Of a DNA stretch of 64,000 nucleotides, positions 1 through 10,131 are shown in pieces (the stretch's first letter is position 1; every line of letters starts with the position of its first letter). This DNA is from Pseudomonas sp. L5B5. Lineage in GTDB: Bacteria > Pseudomonadota > Gammaproteobacteria > Pseudomonadales > Pseudomonadaceae. The stretch is from positions 5,022,001-5,086,000 of the forward strand of contig NZ_CP084742.1 in NCBI RefSeq assembly GCF_020520285.1, written 5' to 3'. Position numbers and translations under genes: made by a program. The notes under the pieces are model-generated. The model saw only the letters and a program-made list of their open reading frames with translations, was not told the origin of the DNA and ran no database searches.

Positions 1-1872
1 CAGCTTGACCCGGCCATAGGGCGCCAGTATCGGCTGGCCGACCCGCAGTTCGCGGCTGCGCAGGCCGTCCATCAACACGGGCAACAGCTCGGGAATGTTG
101 TGATGGATGGCCTCGGCGCTGAGACCGTCGGAAATCACGATCTGCACGTCGTTGTATTCCGGTTGCAGCTGGCGCAGCACCTCTTCGGTCAGGCGTGCGC
201 CAAGCTCCGGGTCCTGCAGGTGGGCAAGCTTGTCCGGGGCGGCGGTACGCAGCTCGCGCAGGGGAATGTCGCCGATCTCGGCCGGGCGCAGGTCGACGTA
301 GATCGCTTCCCGGGCCACCGCCAGGTTGGCCCGCACGATGCGCGAGACGGTGTTGGCCGGGCGTGGCCCGGCGTTGTCGAATCCATAGGTGGCAGGGGTG
401 GATTCCAGCAGGCGCTGGAAGTCGATGTCCGACTCGCAGAAGATCCGTGGGTTGCCCCAGTTCGGCCCGCGCTCGACGTTGCCGTGGGCGTCCTCCTGGA
501 AGATGCCCTTGCCCAGGGCCCAGCGCAGGTACTCCGGAGCCGGCGCCAGGTCGTGGACCTCCCGCAGGGTCTGGTTGTCGTGGGCGCTGGTGTCGAAGTA
601 GGCGAGCATGCGGTCGGTGCTCAGGTACACGTCCATGAAGAAGTTGGCACCGGCGGCGGTCAGCAGCTCGGTGGCCATCTGCTGGCCTTCCAGGGTCACC
701 TGGGAGTGCAGGGTGTAGCAAGGCGCCATGCCCATGGGCAGGCCCAGCAGCTTGCCCATGAACTGGTCCTGCAGGCAGGCGTAGGTCATCTCGAAGTTGT
801 CGAGGTGGGTTTCCGGGCCGATGAAACCCGTGACGTTGTTCACCATGTACGGCCGGTAGCGCCGGGCCAGGCCGTAGCACAGGGCCTCGCAGGTGGTCAT
901 GTCGATGCCTTCGTGCTTGCCGTAGGTCAGCTCGCTGCCCTGGCCGGTCTCGAAGTACATGAAGTTTTCCGCCACGTCCCGCAGCGGGCCGCGCTCGGCC
1001 ATGGCCTGCCAGGCCTGGTCGAGCAGTTGCACGGTGACGTCGAACTCGTCGGTCAGGGTGCGCTCGGTGCCCGCCAGGCTCTGGAACATGATCTCCACCG
1101 GTGCGCCCTGGTCCAGGCAGGCCAGCTGGGTCTTGATGTGCGACAACACGCAGATTTGCGTGGGCGCCCCGGTTTCCCGGCGCAGCTTGTCCAGGTGGTG
1201 CAGGGTGGCGCTGATATTGTCGACGGTGTCGATGGCCGGGTTGAGGCCGATCAGCGCGTCCCCCGAGCCCATGCTCAGCCCGGTATATACCAGCAGGGTG
1301 ATGCCGCTGAGGTTGTCGGTGGGGTGGTTGGGCTGCAAGCGCGACGACAGGGTGCCGGGCAGGCCCACCAGGGTCCGGGCCTTGGCCGCCGCACCGCTCT
1401 TGAGCTTCTTGGACAGCAGGATCAGTTCGTGCACGTCGAGCAGCTTGGCCAGGGCTGCCGCCATCACTCCCGTCAGGGCCGTGCCGATACGGCGTATTTC
1501 ACTGCCATGGCTGCGCAGCAGGCGATCCTTCAGGGCGCCCAGGGTCAGTCCGGCGATCTCCTCGAAGACCTGGTGATCGATGTCGTAGTTGACCTGCATG
1601 ACGCTGTCGATGCGGCCATGGCGATCGGTCAGGGGATGATCGAAATAGTGGCCCAGGGTCAGCTCCGAGAGCACCTTGCGGGCCGCCTCACGGGTGATTT
1701 CGTCGGCGGCCGAAAGGCCGGCCACGCGGTCTCCGGCCTTGCTGATATCGGCGGCGCCGAGGACGGCCTTGAGGCTGGGGAAGCGGATCGCGCGATCCAG
1801 GACCCGAGTGCTGTAGCTGCGCTCGGCGGGCACCTCGGGAAGGCGGATGTGCTGGAGTACGGTGAGTGACAT
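1..1872 (-). CDS. eutB: Ethanolamine ammonia-lyase, fused large (EutB) and small (EutC) subunits, 3' end outside window
   Basis: Adenosylcobalamin-dependent cleavage of ethanolamine to acetaldehyde and ammonia. I translated the minus strand from ATG at 1872, preceded by AAGGAG. The frame stays open for 624 codons to the window edge. Residues 1 to about 480 follow the EutB barrel, with blocks such as GLPGTLSSRLQPN, YFETGQGSELTYG, NNVTGFIGPE and DQFMGKLLGLPMG. From about residue 500 the chain continues without a stop into EutC-like sequence: APDKLAHLQDPELGARL, VQIVISDGLSAEA and GQPILAPYGRVKL. Classical EutB is about 453-464 residues and EutC is a separate gene, so this is a natural fusion. It lies 28 bp after eutA and is likely cotranscribed with it. 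The fusion is read directly from the frame; activity is inferred. Confidence 0.9.
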   Translation of the reverse strand, partial: MSLTVLQHIRLPEVPAERSYSTRVLDRAIRFPSLKAVLGAADISKAGDRVAGLSAADEITREAARKVLSELTLGHYFDHPLTDRHGRIDSVMQVNYDIDHQVFEEIAGLTLGALKDRLLRSHGSEIRRIGTALTGVMAAALAKLLDVHELILLSKKLKSGAAAKARTLVGLPGTLSSRLQPNHPTDNLSGITLLVYTGLSMGSGDALIGLNPAIDTVDNISATLHHLDKLRRETGAPTQICVLSHIKTQLACLDQGAPVEIMFQSLAGTERTLTDEFDVTVQLLDQAWQAMAERGPLRDVAENFMYFETGQGSELTYGKHEGIDMTTCEALCYGLARRYRPYMVNNVTGFIGPETHLDNFEMTYACLQDQFMGKLLGLPMGMAPCYTLHSQVTLEGQQMATELLTAAGANFFMDVYLSTDRMLAYFDTSAHDNQTLREVHDLAPAPEYLRWALGKGIFQEDAHGNVERGPNWGNPRIFCESDIDFQRLLESTPATYGFDNAGPRPANTVSRIVRANLAVAREAIYVDLRPAEIGDIPLRELRTAAPDKLAHLQDPELGARLTEEVLRQLQPEYNDVQIVISDGLSAEAIHHNIPELLPVLMDGLRSRELRVGQPILAPYGRVKL

Positions 1873-1900
1873 GACAGGACTCTCCTTGGTTCGCATCGCC

Positions 1901-3337
1901 TCAGTGCACGCCGTAGAAGGCGACGGGCACGATGTGTTGATGGGGTTTTCCCAGGTTGATGAAGTGCGCCGAGCGCTCGCGTACCTCGTCGATGACGATC
2001 AGGTTGCAGGGACTGCGTCCCCAGTCCGTGGCGTAGTTGCCCAGGACCTTGCCGATATTGCTTTCCAGCAACAGCACCAGCGGCCATTGGGCGGGCGGGC
2101 GTGCTGCCTCCAGCGCCCGGGACAGGCGCGAGCCCAGTTGGCGCACCTGCTCCAGCCCGGGGGGCTGGCCGCCATCGAGCAATTGCAGGCAGGCCCCGTC
2201 GCGACTGCCCAGGGCCAGGCCCAGGGCATCGTTCAGCTGGCGTACGCTGGCGTCGATGGGCAGGCGGGCGACAATGGGCAGGTCCTTGAGTGGCAGCACC
2301 TGCGGCTGGGGCAGGAACAGGGTGCTGCCGGAGATTTCGGTGTTGTGCAGGGTCAGGCCATAGACCGTGGCCCGGCCGCGGTTTTCCGGCACCAGCCGGG
2401 TAGTGTCCCGCACCAGCCTGGGCTGGCGGGCGATGGCCAGGGCCAGGTCGATGCCCAGGTCGCCATAGAAGGTGGTGCCGGGTAGCGGCTCGCCTTGCAG
2501 GTGGCGGTAGAGCAACTCGCCGACACCGCCGGAAAAGGTCAGCGCGGCGCCCCCCTGTCCCTGGGGGAGGGCCAGCGGCAGTTGCTCGGTCAGGCGACCC
2601 AGCGGGCTTGCGAAGAACGCCCGGTCGCCTTCGGCGATGGCCAGCAGCGCGTCGGTGTACCAGCCCACCACGGCGTCCCGTTCTGCCGGAACGAGTACCT
2701 GGCCGGGCACCTTGGTGATCGTCAGATGTTGCAGCAGGGCCTGGCCGAACTCCGAGACCTCACGAATCCGATAGCTGCCGGGCTCGAACTGCAAGTGGCG
2801 GGCGCCGATGAAATGGCAGCCGCTGGCCAGGACATTGCCATCCAGGCCCCAGGCGGCGTTGGTGGTGCCGCCGCCGATATCCAGGTTGAGCAAAGGTTGC
2901 TGGCGATGGAAACGGCTCAGGGCCGAGCAACTGCCCATGAACGCCAGCCAGGACTCCAGGCCGCCGTCGTTGGCCCGGGTGACCAGCGCGTTGCCGATCA
3001 GTTGCCCCACCAGGTTCGCCAACGCCTGGGCATTGTGCCGCCGGGCGGCCAGGCCAGTGATGATCACTCCCCCGGAGAACAACGAGCGAGAGTCGATCCC
3101 GGCCTGTTCCAGCCAGTCCTGGATCAGGTTGCCGATGGCGTCCTCATCAATGATCTCGTTCCTGAATGGGGTGAACACCGGGTCGCCGCGAAACAGCACC
3201 CGGGGTTCATTGAGGGCCATGCGTCCGGTAACGCAATGGCTGCTGAGGCTGGCCTGGGCGATCAGCGCGCTGCTGGTGGTGGACCCGAAGTCCAGCCCCA
3301 GCAGCAATACCGGTGCGCCGCCCGTGATGGCTTGCAT
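1901..3337 (-). CDS. eutA: Ethanolamine ammonia-lyase reactivating factor EutA
   Basis: 478 residues, close to the usual EutA length. The family is an actin/Hsp70-like ATPase chaperone that expels damaged cobalamin from ethanolamine ammonia-lyase so that fresh adenosylcobalamin can bind. The N-terminal phosphate-1 loop is visible as LGLDFGSTTSS (Asp16), and a second nucleotide-binding block LDIGGGTTNAAWG follows near residue 150. The gene sits between eutH and the fused lyase with short spacers (25 and 28 bp), as expected for an operon that makes the enzyme with its repair factor. To my knowledge the P. aeruginosa ethanolamine operon lacks eutA, so its presence is part of a different cassette here. 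Confidence 0.9.
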   Translation of the reverse strand: MQAITGGAPVLLLGLDFGSTTSSALIAQASLSSHCVTGRMALNEPRVLFRGDPVFTPFRNEIIDEDAIGNLIQDWLEQAGIDSRSLFSGGVIITGLAARRHNAQALANLVGQLIGNALVTRANDGGLESWLAFMGSCSALSRFHRQQPLLNLDIGGGTTNAAWGLDGNVLASGCHFIGARHLQFEPGSYRIREVSEFGQALLQHLTITKVPGQVLVPAERDAVVGWYTDALLAIAEGDRAFFASPLGRLTEQLPLALPQGQGGAALTFSGGVGELLYRHLQGEPLPGTTFYGDLGIDLALAIARQPRLVRDTTRLVPENRGRATVYGLTLHNTEISGSTLFLPQPQVLPLKDLPIVARLPIDASVRQLNDALGLALGSRDGACLQLLDGGQPPGLEQVRQLGSRLSRALEAARPPAQWPLVLLLESNIGKVLGNYATDWGRSPCNLIVIDEVRERSAHFINLGKPHQHIVPVAFYGVH

Positions 3338-3362
3338 GCAGGCGTTCCTCGCCGCGCCGGGC

Positions 3363-4643
3363 TCAGGCTGTAGCCTTTTGCCCTGGCCGTACAGGCGACT
3401 CTTGCGTGGTGTCCCCCAGGTATTCGCCTTCGGCGATGATCCCGGCCGCCCGGTCCTGGGCCTCCAGTTGCAGGGCCTTGGGCACCGACAGCCAGTAGGC
3501 CAGGCCCACCGCGACGAAACCGGCGCTAAGCTTGCCGATCAGCACGGGCAGGATGATGGTCGGCTGGAAGTTGGCGGTGAAGGACAGGTGGTCGCCCAGC
3601 AGGAAAGCTGCGCAGACGCCGAAGGCGATGTTGATCACCTTGTCCTTTGGCGGCATGTAGCGCACCAGGCGGAACATGGCCAGGATATTGGCGATGGTGG
3701 CCAGCATGCCGGCGCTGCCCACGGCGCTCAGGCCGACCTTGCCACCCAGGCTTTCCAGGGGCTTGCCCAGGTATTTACGCAGCAGGTAGACCATCGGGAA
3801 GGCCCCGGCCAGCATGATGCCGATGTAGCCGGCGGTTTCCAGGGCGCGGGTCTGGTCTTCGGCGTCGGCGATGATCGGGTGGAAGCCCCAACTGCCGAAC
3901 ACCGTGGTGAACACACCGGTGAAGTGCTGGACGATCGAGGCCACCAGCACCAGCTTGATCACCGCGTCCAGGGTCCGGCCGAAGATGATGAAGCCCTTGA
4001 TCATCAGGTCCGGCAGGAACCGCAGGCCCAGGGCCAGCGCCACGACGAAGATCAGGATCGGCAGCAGGTTGGCGAACAGGCCGCCCACGGCCAGCGCCAG
4101 TTGGTAACTGGCCTCGGAGTTGGTGCTCACCAGCTCGCGCACCATGGGATTGCTGAAGGCCAGGATCAGGCTGGCCACCATCACCCCGACCGGGATGGTC
4201 AGGATGCCGGACATGATTCCCAGCGCCATGTACTTGTGGTCACGCTTGTCGAGCATCGCCAGGCCCATGGGGATCGAGAAGACGATGGTGGCGCCACCCA
4301 TGAAGCCGGTGATCAGTGCCATCACCAGCGCTTCCTTGCTGGCCGCCAGGGCGGAGGCCAGGTGATAGCCCCCCATGTCCGAGGCGATGATCATCGTCGC
4401 CGCCAGGGCCGGGTCGGCGCCCAGGGACTCGAAGAACGGCCCGAAGACCGATTCGATCAGTACGGTGAGATAGGGGATGGAGGCCATGATCCCCGCCGCT
4501 GGCACGAAGATGTAGCCCGTGGCGTGGATGCCTTCCATGAATTCCTTGCCCAGTCCGCGCTCGCTGTCATAGATAGCGGCGAAGGCGCCGAGTACGGCGC
4601 AGAGCATGATGAGGTAGAGCACGTAGTTGCCGATCTGGTCCAT
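3363..4643 (-). CDS. eutH: Ethanolamine permease EutH
   Basis: 426 residues, almost entirely hydrophobic, with about ten or more predicted membrane segments starting at residue 5 (YVLYLIMLCAVLGAF). Family-typical blocks include GYIFVPAAGIMASIPYL, MIIASDMGGYHLA and LLGDHLSFTANFQP. EutH imports ethanolamine when the diffusible free base is scarce. It is the first gene of a probable eutH-eutA-eutBC unit. The ATG has a purine-rich stretch (AAGGGAGCAAAGC) just upstream. In P. aeruginosa the same slot is held by an APC-family permease (Eat/EutP), so a non-homologous transporter occupies this position here. The C-terminal tail is hydrophilic and cytoplasmic-looking. Confidence 0.92.
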   Translation of the reverse strand: MDQIGNYVLYLIMLCAVLGAFAAIYDSERGLGKEFMEGIHATGYIFVPAAGIMASIPYLTVLIESVFGPFFESLGADPALAATMIIASDMGGYHLASALAASKEALVMALITGFMGGATIVFSIPMGLAMLDKRDHKYMALGIMSGILTIPVGVMVASLILAFSNPMVRELVSTNSEASYQLALAVGGLFANLLPILIFVVALALGLRFLPDLMIKGFIIFGRTLDAVIKLVLVASIVQHFTGVFTTVFGSWGFHPIIADAEDQTRALETAGYIGIMLAGAFPMVYLLRKYLGKPLESLGGKVGLSAVGSAGMLATIANILAMFRLVRYMPPKDKVINIAFGVCAAFLLGDHLSFTANFQPTIILPVLIGKLSAGFVAVGLAYWLSVPKALQLEAQDRAAGIIAEGEYLGDTTQESPVRPGQKATA

Positions 4644-4797
4644 TGCTTTGCTCCCTTGTCTTATTGTTTTTCAAGGCTCTTGTTCAAGCCCGGGGCTGTG
4701 CGCGCGAGGTCGTTGACTCAGAACTTCCGACAGCAGCGTCCCGTCCGGCAAGCCAGTGGCACCGGACCACGAAGGTGGAGATGTGCGGCAGGGCCGC
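4644..4797. other. Spacer between exaC terminator and eutH
   Basis: About 150 bp separate the exaC terminator from the eutH start. I looked on the minus strand for a -24/-12 element with GG and GC ten bases apart and found none. The eut genes therefore either depend on read-through from exaC or have a promoter I cannot recognise. Confidence 0.4.
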
Positions 4798-4833
4798 AAA
4801 AAGACCTCCCGGCGACCTGGGGTCGCCGGGAGG
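4798..4833 (-). terminator. Rho-independent terminator of exaC
   Basis: On the minus strand a perfect 13-bp GC-rich stem (4821-4833 with 4805-4817, loop 4818-4820) is followed by TCTTTTTG (five T at 4798-4802). It begins 6 bp after the exaC stop codon and should separate much exaC transcription from eutH. Confidence 0.88.
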
Positions 4834-4838
4834 GTCGA

Positions 4839-6359
<1,521 letters not shown>

Positions 6360-6421
6360 GGGGTATCTCCTGGCTTTTATGCTTATGGGGGAGGACGCGC
6401 TGTAGCGCATGTCCAGCGTAG

Positions 6422-6437
6422 AGCAAAGCCCGGGCCA
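6422..6437 (-). promoter_or_regulatory. Sigma-54 (RpoN) -24/-12 promoter of exaC
   Basis: The minus strand reads TGGCCCGGGCTTTGCT, against the consensus TGGCACG-N4-TTGCW. It keeps the GG and GC dinucleotides with exact 10-bp spacing and has one mismatch. It would start transcription roughly 50 bases before the exaC ATG. The divergent neighbour encodes a sigma-54 activator, which fits. Confidence 0.82.
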
Positions 6438-6468
6438 GTGTGCCGCACGCCAGGTGAATCAAGGCCTT

Positions 6469-6561
6469 GTGACGATTTGTCGCGCCCCTTGGCGTCGGGG
6501 TGTGACACATCTGGCGCAGCACTGAGTGACAGTTTGTAACGTAGATGGCACAACCTGTGAC
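6469..6561. promoter_or_regulatory. Candidate enhancer (UAS) cluster for EatR
   Basis: Four copies of GTGAC occur at 6469-6473, 6502-6506, 6526-6530 and 6557-6561. The second sits inside the small palindrome TGTGACACA. They lie about 30-125 bp upstream of the sigma-54 promoter, where an enhancer-binding protein would act. Assignment to EatR is inference from position. Confidence 0.35.
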
Positions 6562-6741
6562 CTGCGGGTCAAGCTGGCGTTGCAATGCAAGGACGGCTGG
6601 AGGATGCTGGTCCGCGTGTCGAATCTTGTCGGACAAATCCGGGGTCTCTCGGATTTTTCGCCGATTGGCAGCGATTCCCGGACTTTCGGCGGCTACAGGA
6701 TGGCGCCCGCGCGTGTCAGTACAGCAGGAGAAAAATAAGAA

Positions 6742-8664
6742 ATGCACAGCAGTAATCATCTGACCCGCCATGCCCAGCAAGTGCTGACGGTGGCCCGGGG
6801 CAAGGCGCACTTGCAGGGGCCCGGCAGCGATCCTTCCATCGCGCGCTCCTGGCTGCGCTGTCTTGAGGACTATCACCTCGATCCGGCTCTTTCCATGGCC
6901 CCCACGGTGCTCGAGCACGGTCGCCTGCTGGAGAGTCGCGAGCGCCTGCGTGATGTCTTGCAGATCGCCGGTACCGAGATGGCCAACCTGCACCAGCAGT
7001 TGTCCGGCGCTGGCCACGCAGTGTTGTTGACCGATGCCCGCGGGGTGATCCTCAACTGCATCACCGCGCCCAGCGAACGCAAGATCTTCGAGCATGCCGG
7101 CCTCTGGCTGGGGGCCGACTGGAGCGAGGCCCGGGAGGGCACCAACGGCATCGGTACCTGCCTGGTGGAGCGCCAGTCCCTGACGATCCACCAGGGCGAG
7201 CACTTTCGCGGGCGACACACCGGCCTGACCTGCTCCGCAAGCCCGGTATTCGATCCCCATGGCGAGCTGCTGGCGGTGCTGGATGTATCGTCGGCGCGCC
7301 AGGACGTCTCCCGCCAGAGCCAGTTCCACACCATGGCCATGGTCAATCTCTCGGCGAAGATGATCGAGAGCTGCTATTTCCTGCGCTACTTCGAAAACCA
7401 GTGGCTGTTGCGCTTTCACCTGCAGGCCGAATCGGTGGGGCTGTTCAGCGAGGGGCTGCTGGCGTTCGATGGCGAGGGGCGGATCTGCGCCGTGAACCAG
7501 AGTGCCCTGAACCTGCTGGGGCATATTCGCGGAGGCTTGCTGGGCAAGCCGGTGGAAAGCTTTTTCGACTGCTCCCTGGACGAGTTGTTTGGCCGGGCCA
7601 GCCTCAACGCCAGCGCCAGCTGGCCGTTGCGCACCCGGGATGGACGACGGCTGTTCGCCTTGTTGCGGGGGGCGCCGCAACCGCTGTCGCAACCGTCGTT
7701 GCGCCCTGCGCGGGAAGTCGTCCAGCCTCGCGCCCCGGGCATTTGCCTGGGCGATAACGGCTTGCAGAACGATTTTCGCCGGGCCTCGCGGGTCTTCGAG
7801 CGCGATGTACCGTTGCTGATCAATGGCGAGACCGGTTCCGGCAAGGAGGCGTTCGCCAAGGCCGTGCACCAGGGCAGCGTCCGGGCGGACAAGGCCTTTG
7901 TCGCCCTCAATTGCGCGGCGATCCCCGAAAGCCTGATCGAGAGCGAGCTGTTCGGTTACCGCGGCGGCAGTTTCACCGGGGCCCGCAAGGAGGGCATGCG
8001 CGGCAAGCTGCAGCAGGCCGACGGCGGCACCTTGTTCCTCGACGAAATCGGCGACATGCCCCTGGCCCTGCAGACCCGCTTGTTGCGCGTCCTGGAGGAC
8101 CGCCTGGTGGTGCCCATCGGTGGCGAGCCGCAGCCCGTCAATGTGCGCATCATCAGCGCCACGCACCGCGACTTGCAGGAGCGGGTGCGTGACGGCAGCT
8201 TCCGCGAGGACTTGTACTACCGGCTCAATGGCCTGGAAATCGCCCTGCCGGCACTGCGTGAGCGCAGCGACAAATCCCAGTTGCTGGACTTTCTCCTGGC
8301 CGAGGAAGCAGGGGCGCAACCGGTGGCCCTGGACGAGGCCGCGCGCCAGAGCTTGCTGGACTACGCCTGGCCGGGCAACGTGCGGCAATTGCGCAATGTC
8401 CTGCGGACCCTGGCGGCGCTGTGCGAAGACGGCCGGATCGGCATCGACGACCTGCCGCCGATGATTCGCCAGGGCCGTCGTCCGGCCGTGGTCGGCGAGC
8501 CGCTCGAGGCACAACCGGAACGCCCCCTCGAGGACGCCGAGCGCGTTGCCTTGCTGGCGGCGCTGGAGCAACAGCGCTGGCACATGACCCACACCGCCGA
8601 GCAATTGGGTGTCAGCCGCAACACCCTGTACAGGAAGCTGCGCAAGCACGGCATCTCGCGCTGA
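6742..8664 (+). CDS. eatR: Sigma-54-dependent regulator of ethanolamine catabolism (EatR/AcoR family)
   Basis: 640 residues. An AcoR-like sensory half (a GAF-type domain, about 60-230, then a PAS-like segment, about 245-330) is followed by an AAA+ sigma-54 activation domain (about 335-560). The Walker A motif GETGSGKE is near residue 362 and Walker B is LFLDEIGD. A Fis-type helix-turn-helix is at the C-terminus (HTAEQLGVSRNTLYRKLRKHG). The sigma-54 contact loop reads GSFTGA (409-414) instead of the usual GAFTGA. RBS AGGAG lies just upstream of the ATG. P. aeruginosa EatR (PA4021) with RpoN controls ethanolamine use and lies next to the same aldehyde dehydrogenase; identity here is by synteny plus domain architecture. 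Confidence 0.85.
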   Translation: MHSSNHLTRHAQQVLTVARGKAHLQGPGSDPSIARSWLRCLEDYHLDPALSMAPTVLEHGRLLESRERLRDVLQIAGTEMANLHQQLSGAGHAVLLTDARGVILNCITAPSERKIFEHAGLWLGADWSEAREGTNGIGTCLVERQSLTIHQGEHFRGRHTGLTCSASPVFDPHGELLAVLDVSSARQDVSRQSQFHTMAMVNLSAKMIESCYFLRYFENQWLLRFHLQAESVGLFSEGLLAFDGEGRICAVNQSALNLLGHIRGGLLGKPVESFFDCSLDELFGRASLNASASWPLRTRDGRRLFALLRGAPQPLSQPSLRPAREVVQPRAPGICLGDNGLQNDFRRASRVFERDVPLLINGETGSGKEAFAKAVHQGSVRADKAFVALNCAAIPESLIESELFGYRGGSFTGARKEGMRGKLQQADGGTLFLDEIGDMPLALQTRLLRVLEDRLVVPIGGEPQPVNVRIISATHRDLQERVRDGSFREDLYYRLNGLEIALPALRERSDKSQLLDFLLAEEAGAQPVALDEAARQSLLDYAWPGNVRQLRNVLRTLAALCEDGRIGIDDLPPMIRQGRRPAVVGEPLEAQPERPLEDAERVALLAALEQQRWHMTHTAEQLGVSRNTLYRKLRKHGISR

Positions 8665-8682
8665 GTCCGGCTCGTCCATCGC

Positions 8683-8706
8683 CCGCCGTGGCCCGCGCCA
8701 CGGCGG
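8683..8706 (+). terminator. Terminator-like hairpin after eatR
   Basis: A perfect 10-bp stem, CCGCCGTGGC with GCCACGGCGG and a 4-base loop, lies 19 bp after the eatR stop. There is no T tract, so it may be a pause or mRNA-protecting structure. Confidence 0.5.
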
Positions 8707-8781
8707 TATCTCCCCGTCAGCTAAAGGGTGCGATTTGCAGCCCTCTAGGCTAACCTGCGCCGATGTTTTATGAGGTCGACT

Positions 8782-10131
8782 ATGCACATCCATATTCTCG
8801 GTATCTGCGGCACTTTCATGGGGTCGATGGCGGTTCTGGCCAAAGAGCTGGGTCATCACGTCACCGGTTCCGACGCCAACGTCTATCCGCCGATGAGCAC
8901 CCAGCTGCAAGCCCAGGGCATCGAGCTGACTCAAGGTTATGATCCGGCCCAGCTGGACCCGGCACCGGACCTGGTGGTGATCGGCAATGCCATGTCCCGG
9001 GGCAACCCGGCAGTGGAATATGTACTGAACAAGGGGTTGCCCTACGTGTCCGGCCCGCAGTGGCTGGCGGACCACGTATTGCAGGGGCGCTGGGTGCTGG
9101 CCGTCGCCGGCACCCATGGCAAGACCACCACCAGCAGCATGCTGGCCTGGGTGCTGGAACACGCCGGCATGAGCCCGGGTTTCCTCATCGGTGGCGTGCC
9201 GCAGAACTTCGCGGTTTCGGCGCGCCTGGGCGGTACGCCGTTCTTCGTGATCGAGGCCGACGAGTACGACAGCGCCTTTTTCGACAAGCGCTCGAAGTTC
9301 GTCCATTACCGTCCGCGCACCGCGATCCTCAACAACCTCGAGTTCGACCACGCGGATATCTTCCCGGACCTGCCAGCCATCGAGCGGCAGTTCCACCACT
9401 TGGTGCGGACTATTCCCAGCGAAGGCCTGGTGATCCATCCCACCACCGAGCCGGCCTTGCAGAGGGTGGTCGAGATGGGCTGCTGGACACCGGTGCAGAC
9501 CACCGGTGCCGGTGGCCAGTGGCAGGTCAAGCTGCTGAGCGCTGACGGTTCGGCTTTTGAAGTGATGTTCGAAGGCGTGAGTCAGGGCGTGGTGGAGTGG
9601 GAACTGACCGGCCAGCACAACGTCGCCAATGCCTTGGCTACCCTGGCTGCCGCCCGCCATGTGGGCGTGGTGCCATCGATGGGGATTGCCGGCCTGAGCG
9701 CGTTCAAGAGCGTCAAGCGGCGGATGGAGAAGGTTGCCCAAGTGCATGGCGTGACCATCTACGACGACTTTGCCCACCACCCGACCGCCATCGCCACGAC
9801 CCTGGACGGCCTGCGCAAGCGCGTCGGCGACGCGCCGGTGATCGCCATCATCGAGCCTCGCTCCAATTCCATGAAGCTCGGTGCCCATCGCGACGGTCTG
9901 CCGCAAAGCGTCAACCAGGCCGACCAGGTGATCTGGTACGCGCCAGCCAACCTGGGCTGGGACCTGGCGGCCACGGCAGCCCAGTGCACAGTGCCCTCGA
10001 TCGTCAGCGACTCGTTGGACGGCATCATTGAACGCGTGAAGAGCCAGGCCAAACCCGGGACCCAGGTGGTGATCATGAGCAACGGCGGCTTCGGTGGCCT
10101 GCACGGCAAGCTGGCCGAGGCCCTGCAATGA
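8782..10131 (+). CDS. mpl: UDP-N-acetylmuramate:L-Ala-gamma-D-Glu-meso-DAP ligase (Mpl)
   Basis: 449 residues starting [14 protein letters not shown]. The start at 8782 is chosen over an in-frame ATG 12 bases earlier because the GAGGTC ribosome site lies just before it and the family begins with this motif. It is a Mur ligase that joins recycled murein tripeptide to UDP-MurNAc, feeding peptidoglycan recycling in the cytoplasm. It shows the ATP loop [12 protein letters not shown] (near residue 110), the central-domain block [12 protein letters not shown] and the C-terminal domain motif [11 protein letters not shown]. It overlaps ubiX by 4 bp (ATGA), indicating translational coupling. Confidence 0.95.
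   Translation: MHIHILGICGTFMGSMAVLAKELGHHVTGSDANVYPPMSTQLQAQGIELTQGYDPAQLDPAPDLVVIGNAMSRGNPAVEYVLNKGLPYVSGPQWLADHVLQGRWVLAVAGTHGKTTTSSMLAWVLEHAGMSPGFLIGGVPQNFAVSARLGGTPFFVIEADEYDSAFFDKRSKFVHYRPRTAILNNLEFDHADIFPDLPAIERQFHHLVRTIPSEGLVIHPTTEPALQRVVEMGCWTPVQTTGAGGQWQVKLLSADGSAFEVMFEGVSQGVVEWELTGQHNVANALATLAAARHVGVVPSMGIAGLSAFKSVKRRMEKVAQVHGVTIYDDFAHHPTAIATTLDGLRKRVGDAPVIAIIEPRSNSMKLGAHRDGLPQSVNQADQVIWYAPANLGWDLAATAAQCTVPSIVSDSLDGIIERVKSQAKPGTQVVIMSNGGFGGLHGKLAEALQ

Larger units (their letters stand above)
6360..6741. other. Divergent control region exaC / eatR
   Basis: This 382-bp intergenic region separates the exaC start from the eatR start. It contains the sigma-54 promoter for exaC and several GTGAC-containing half-sites further upstream. 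The eatR side ends in CAGGAGAAAAATAAGAA before ATG. I see no convincing sigma-70 promoter for eatR and no credible small gene. Confidence 0.6.

Noticed and set aside
100..1869. 589-codon plus-strand frame at the left edge
   Set aside because: Mirror of the fused lyase gene; repetitive Gly/Gln/Val content and no family features.
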